Shown here: positions 58,970-64,000 of the stretch, piece by piece
Layout of the letters: each line of letters starts with the position of its first letter
Position numbering within the stretch: the first letter of the stretch is position 1
Notes under the pieces: generated by a model
The model's database searches: none
Told to the model about the DNA's origin: nothing
The model's input: only the letters and a program-made list of their open reading frames with translations
Position numbers and translations under genes: made by a program
Assembly (NCBI GenBank): GCA_037179385.1
Contig: CM074180.1
Span: 26,951,455 to 27,015,454 of the forward strand
Reading direction: 5' to 3'
DNA: 64,000 bases
From: Holothuria scabra
Lineage: Eukaryota > Echinodermata > Holothuroidea > Aspidochirotida > Holothuriidae

Positions 58970-59320
58970 TTTGCCCTCGATTCCACCCCATTAATGGCTC
59001 TGTCATTTTTCAGTCCCTCTCTTATTTATGGAATGCTCTTGAATAACACATAAAGCTAAGTAAACTGTATTATAGTATGTAGAGTGATGTGTGTTACAAT
59101 ATGTAGAGTGATGAAATCATGTTGGACAAAACAACTTATTAACTGAAAATCTTCAATTAACACCATGTTAACCTGTACACAGTATGAACATACATAATTT
59201 GTTGTAGCCATTTTTTTAATTTTTACCATTTTCATTTTGAAGCTCATAGACAAATCACAAACCAACTGCATCCTAAATAAACTCCTGTGACAACTCCTAT
59301 CAGTGTGTCATAATATGTGA
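58970..59320. other. No gene recognised
   Basis: AT-rich, short duplications ('tatgtagagtgatg' twice near 59076-59112). Confidence 0.4.
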
Positions 59321-59607
59321 GGTAGTTAAGGTTTTACAGTTGAGTTTCCAACCAACTGGTGTAAGTCTTTTTTTTCCAGTTATGGGCTGGCTCTCTGGCT
59401 CCTTTTAGACCACTCCCCCAAAACAGTGATTGGAGTCAACTGCCAGATCAGGGACAAGCCCCCACACAAAATTTTGACCTGTGGAGAACACTGAGAGCAC
59501 AATGGCAGTAGGTTCCATTTTTTTAAGCCTTCGGCATGACCTGGTGAGTATTCGAACTTCAGACCTCCCAGCTGCAAGTCAGGTGCTCTAGTTCAAAGAC
59601 ACACCAA
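59321..59607 (-). mobile_element. tRNA-derived SINE, near full length
   Basis: On the minus strand: an A-box region (tctttgaactagagcacctg), then a well-kept B box (GTTCGAATACT) about 35 bp on, 'aggtcatgccgaagg', body with ggaacctactgccattgtg and aactggaaaaaa, and a tail 'ttggttggaaactc..gtaaaacc..aacta'. It is longer in the body than the copy at 9.4 kb. The intact B box makes this the better reference for the family. Confidence 0.75.
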
Positions 59608-61603
59608 CACGAATACATGTGTTACATAGGGTCAGTCAACTTGGTATATTAGAAGTCAAAGTTTGAGTTATTTTCAATTATGGTTCAAGTTTGGTTTCCC
59701 TTTAGTTGCCTCTTACTAAAGTTTCTAACTGTGGGAAATACTGTGGGCATATTCTACAACCTCCATCTTGGGTGGGGGAGGGGGGCAACCATAGAGGGGC
59801 TTGCTCAGTTTTGTAGCCCTGACAATCCACCAGTTGTAGGGTGAGTAAATACAGCCTTTTGCTGCATTTTATAGGTGATAGTAGGGGACAGACTATTTGC
59901 CATGACCTCCTGACCCTGTCTAAATGCAGTTAAATGTCATACCCAGAACCACTTGCACTTGCTTGCATGCACAAGCAAGTGCAAATACACAACACAAACA
60001 TATTTTATGGAGTGGCAAGGCAAAGAGTATGGGCTTAGTTTCTTCTTCATACACAATACATATCACACAACTCACTGTTTTTTTTGTAGAAATAATACAT
60101 TGGCTCAATACACTCTGTTTGAGAAAATTTAACTCACTAGAAATTTCAGTTTTTTTGAACTTGACACATATCAAATGCGGGGAAAATTAAACCCTCTTTT
60201 TTCATTCTTTTTTTCCCAAAACATCACTGTGTCAAATTGACAAGCCATTGCATCATAGCAGCATAGCAACTTAGCCTAGCACTGCAACTCACTCCCTAAC
60301 ATGGTAAATGTTCAGTGGTAGCCTACAGATTTGCTATGTAACAAATTAATTAAACGAGGGAAATTCTGCCACTCTAGCCAATCTCACATAAAGTAAAACC
60401 AGTTGTTTGCTGAACCATGGTTTTCAATGTAAAAAAATTTCTGATGTAGAAGCTTTCCATACCTCCAGTTTTTCCTTCCATTCAATTGTCTTTGCTCTTT
60501 GCTGTACCACATGTATCGGCAATGCTGCAGCAATCTTTTTGTTTGTTTTGTTTGTAATACTTTCCTTTTCCCCTTATGGGCTGGGGGTTGTACAATATGT
60601 CCACAGTATTTCCCCCCTGTCATTAGAGGCAACTACAGGGAAGGACTGGCACAGAATTTGAACTATATTTGAAACTAAACTTTCAATTGCACCTTATTTG
60701 AAACCATATTTAACCTGTACCCTGTACAGTAAATAACACATTCAGTGTGTTGTTCACTCGATAAATCTCACCTACATCCTTCACTGTAACTGCAAAAGTT
60801 CTTCAATTTGCTACAAGTACATACACTTGCGTAATTACAAGTAACCCCTTACTTAACAAAATACTTGCTAATAAGTAGACTGCCCATAAATAATACAAGT
60901 ATCCTATGTGACATCTTCCAAAGACTGACTAAAAGACTGACCTATGTAATTTCCCAGGTAAGTCTTTTTATCTAGTTAACAACTGTTTCCTCTTCTCAAG
61001 TATATCATATGGACCAAGTTGCTGGCACTACTTGCTGTAAGATCTTACATATCATGTTCAGAAAAACAACCCCATCTGCTAGATGTGCTTGAGCAAGTTA
61101 AAGAGGAAATCCTGCACATATTGGCACTGACCCAAATTTCAACAGTTTGGAAGCAACCCAAACAAGGGGTCTTGATTCAGTACCAGAGGGAATGCAGCTG
61201 TAAATCACAAGATTAGAAAGTTCACTACATAAGGAATACTTACAGAAGTTAAATACAATCAGTGATAGAGTATGTGTGCATAACCAGGGAGGAGGTGCCC
61301 ATATTTCACTAAAGGGCACAGAACAAGTGGTTAGTTCAAGGTCTTTGGTACAGACCTGGAACTATTTACACTGAAACAAGGTACATGACTACTATTATAC
61401 TTGCACAACAGTTGACGACACCTACCTAACAGCAAATATTGTAACAACAACAACACTTCATTTGCATACCCTGGTGCATTCAGATGAAGTGATACAATAT
61501 GCTGTAGTTTGCCAGAATAATATTTATGACTGGGTGATTTTATAAAGTCACATGTATTAGCTGTATTACAAGGACCTGCAAACCATTCACCATGTACAGC
61601 CAT
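59608..61603. other. No gene recognised; palindrome
   Basis: TTGCACTTGCTTG, loop CATGCA, CAAGCAAGTGCAA: a perfect 13-bp hairpin at 59953-59984. The opposed frames at 59920-60190 run through it. The plus frame at 61019-61216 has no domain. Confidence 0.45.
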
Positions 61604-61870
61604 TTAAAGGTCAAGAGCAGTCCCCCCAAATTAATTTCAAAGCAATGTTCAGCAAAATATCACAATTTTCTTCTTATTCCTCTTCAAAGTATCTTTCATC
61701 ACATTTAATAACTCCAATATTGCATATTCAGTGTAAAACAAGCAGTTACTTCAAGTAAATTTCACATCTGAAGAAAAAAGTTGTTGTCACATGACTCTCA
61801 ACAGCCAATCATGAAACTGGGCAGTCTACTACACTACTTCAAGTTGGGATGACTGCTCTTGCCCTTTTAA
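61604..61870. mobile_element. MITE family B, copy 4 (complete)
   Basis: TTAAAGGTCAAGAGCAGTC..CCCAAATTAA at the left; the inverted counterpart 'cttcaagttgggatgactgctcttgcccttttaa' (in parts) at the right. 267 bp, best-preserved ends of this family in the window. Body 'gactctcaacagccaatcatgaaac' and 'gtaaaacaagcagttactt' shared with copy 2. Confidence 0.75.
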
Positions 61871-64000
61871 AGATGTCCTTTTTATAGAGATAGAGACGTT
61901 ACCCAAACATGAACTAGCTATCCCCTCCTCTTCCCCCCTCCCCCCCCAGCCATTTTGCTCAACTTAGGCAGACTTCCACTCATATCTGCTCATAAAAGTC
62001 ATTAAAGAAATTTCAACAAATTCCTGAGAATAAGACATGTTCAGTCCAACTTATTGGACTTACTTCACATATGGTCAGGAAGTGTCTTCCACAGTTCTAG
62101 ACTTATCCACAGCCAATATGCTCTCAATGGATCTAGCTGTTGGCATACACTCAATTGTCACACAGTTTGGCCTACCCACAAATTGTAAAATTCAGAGCTT
62201 CCTCAGGTATACAACAGGATGAATCATCACGATATATATCAGTAGCATCCAGGGTACTTGGCTTGATGTGATTCCAAGTCCCTGAATAGCACACAAGTAC
62301 AAAATTAGTTCAGACCACCAGCAAACTCCCGATTAATTTAACCAGGGTTAGTCACTAGGAGCCCTATGCTGTATAACATAGAAATAAAGTATTAGGAATT
62401 CCCATCTGATTTTCATGCAACCTTGAAAGTACCATATCTGTAGACTTGCAAACCTTTATCAAAAGGAATGACGTCTTTCGTCATGACAAACACCATCTTT
62501 GATAAACAATATGGAGCCAAAAATATGTATGACATTTATCAAGCATAAACAAAAAACAACACTACAAGGACTGCCAAAAAGAACTACTTTGCTGTTCCTG
62601 GTAAGAATATACTACACAAACAGACAAGTAAAAAGTACAAAAGATAAAAACTTGGATAATGAACTCCTAAGAGTAATAAATATCTTCAAGTGTGTGAGTG
62701 TACTTCATACTTTCAAAATAAATTCCTATATATAATACAGGAAACTCCAGGATCCCCACAGCACAACAAAGACATTTTTTTTCCCTGTTTTGACACTCCC
62801 ACAGCAGTACTACGTAACCCTATATGAATTACTTTGAACAAACAATGCCATGAAAACCATCACTACAAACAAATGCTTGAGGATCATCTTCAACCCTGAT
62901 GGACAACTTGTCAATTAGCTTTTGTGTCTAACCTTGTATTTACTTGACAGGTTTACACAGAAAAGGTAGTCCCACAAAAGAATCCAACTGGATTAAATAA
63001 ATCCTTGGTATTTCTGTAGCTTGTGTGATAGAGGATTTTCTTGGTTGACAACCCAGAGAGTGGACTTTGAGTACAATAGCCATCACTCAAAACCAGTTCC
63101 CGAGCAGGAGCTTCTATTTGCTCCTCAACCTATGTGCCCCCTTTAATCAAATAACAAGATCGACAAGAAAGGCCCTACCATGATCAAGAAGAAAAATATA
63201 ATAGCCCTTGCAGCTAATCCAATCTAACAAAACTGCTATTCACCACCAGGCTCAGTAAATCAAAACCTTTCACCATAACTGTAAAGCTGAAAAAAAAAAC
63301 CCAATCAGGATTTGGCCAAAATTTCTGAGAGTGAAAAGCAATAGTTTATTACTGAAGCCAAGAAAGAGTTTACCATCCATGCATCAAATAAACACAAACA
63401 GAATAGCTAACAGAATTCTATCCCATACAGGGAGAGTACAGAACTATCACACAACCTATACTGCTCTTTGATCAACTTTTACCATAGAAGGATTACCTAG
63501 CAAGGTTTTTCAATGCTGTATCCTACCATACATAGTCCCTGACTAATGACATACACTGCTATGGTACATAAGGTCTCAATAGCACTGTGACATGGATTTT
63601 CCTAGGTAAATATGAAACGTTTTATGCTGATGAATCATGATCCTCTTTGCGGTCATCACAAATCCTTTTTTTCTCTACTAATACCAGTCTTCCCCATCCC
63701 TTCTTCATGGATGCACAACATTTTCCAGGGTCTGTTTGCTTGTTGGTGTTTCTTTGATCCTTCCTTGTGGGAACTTGGCAACGCCCCAATGAAAAGGTAC
63801 TAACAACTACACCAACATCAGCTTTAGAAAAGCATGCAATTCCCAAATTTTGCACTATCAGGCAAGTTCACTTGATAAGTACATGTTCTTCAAAGGAAAT
63901 ACCCAAATTTTAACCATAATTCCTCCAAAGAAACACAAGTTTTAAGTTTGTGGCAATACAATCTATTAAACTTTCCCAATTTTTCTGTCATAAAAAATGA
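61871..64000. other. No gene established
   Basis: AT-rich. Near 63716-63798 a plus-strand acceptor (acaacattttccag) and a donor AAAAG|GTACTA enclose an open GLFACWCFFDPSLWELGN frame, while the opposite strand is also open (63622-63855). I could not choose between them or identify a domain. Confidence 0.35.

Noticed and set aside
59547..59607. A-box/B-box pair considered as a tRNA gene
   Set aside because: No foldable acceptor or anticodon stems; it is followed by the SINE body shared with 9.4 kb.
60765..60800. 18-nt minus-strand microexon ending in GTGAGA
   Set aside because: Sites are fair, but an 18-nt exon without flanking exons is not supportable from sequence alone.

Overview
This is a eukaryotic, intron-rich and gene-poor window. 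It is AT-rich and strongly CpG-depleted outside a few patches, has no long single-exon gene, and is crowded with decayed non-autonomous transposons. The repeat style (tRNA-derived SINEs, TTAA-ended MITEs, GT microsatellites joined to tandem units with a 'ggtcaaaggtca' core, a Jockey/CR1-like LINE) suggests a marine invertebrate, most likely a deuterostome such as an echinoderm. That assignment is inference; no gene here fixes the taxon.

Coding evidence is thin. The best gene piece is a plus-strand terminal exon at 27.19-27.40 kb. It encodes the C-terminal end of a pleckstrin-homology (PH) domain plus a short tail, and is followed by two AATAAA signals; the wording is closest to the PH domain of beta-spectrins, with ARHGAP21/23 as the alternative. 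A plus-strand exon candidate at 14.56-14.75 kb resembles the first half of a CARD death-fold domain. Other exon candidates rest mainly on splice sites: plus strand at 4.01 and 32.33 kb; minus strand at 57.41 kb (both sites strong) and possible terminal exons at 38.14 and 36.20 kb. They may belong to a minus-strand gene running from beyond the right edge to about 36-38 kb, but their products are not recognised.

Layout. 0-9 kb: intron or intergenic sequence with MITEs and a 1.74-kb hAT-like element whose ends are packed with GAGTCA motifs. 9-17 kb: SINE fragments, an eight-unit 145-bp tandem array, a second array and the CARD-like exon. 17-25 kb: many MITEs, several with long terminal inverted repeats, and a CpG-richer patch near 21.7 kb. 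27-28 kb: the PH exon and 3' UTR, then repeats. 29.3-31.6 kb: a 5'-truncated, frameshifted LINE ending in an ATGAA tail. 32.3-33.4 kb: a candidate terminal exon and a CpG-richer patch with CRE- and ETS-like sites. 36-64 kb: probable introns of minus-strand gene(s), with further MITE copies (one interrupted by a younger transposon) and SINE pieces.

The clearest non-genic structures are: perfect DR1 nuclear-receptor half-site pairs repeated at exactly 145-bp steps; six copies of one MITE family all in the same orientation; a transposon-in-MITE insertion whose empty site is visible in a sister copy; and a perfect 16-bp hairpin flanked by 8-bp direct repeats. I found no CRISPR array, rRNA, intact tRNA gene, prokaryotic operon or virus.
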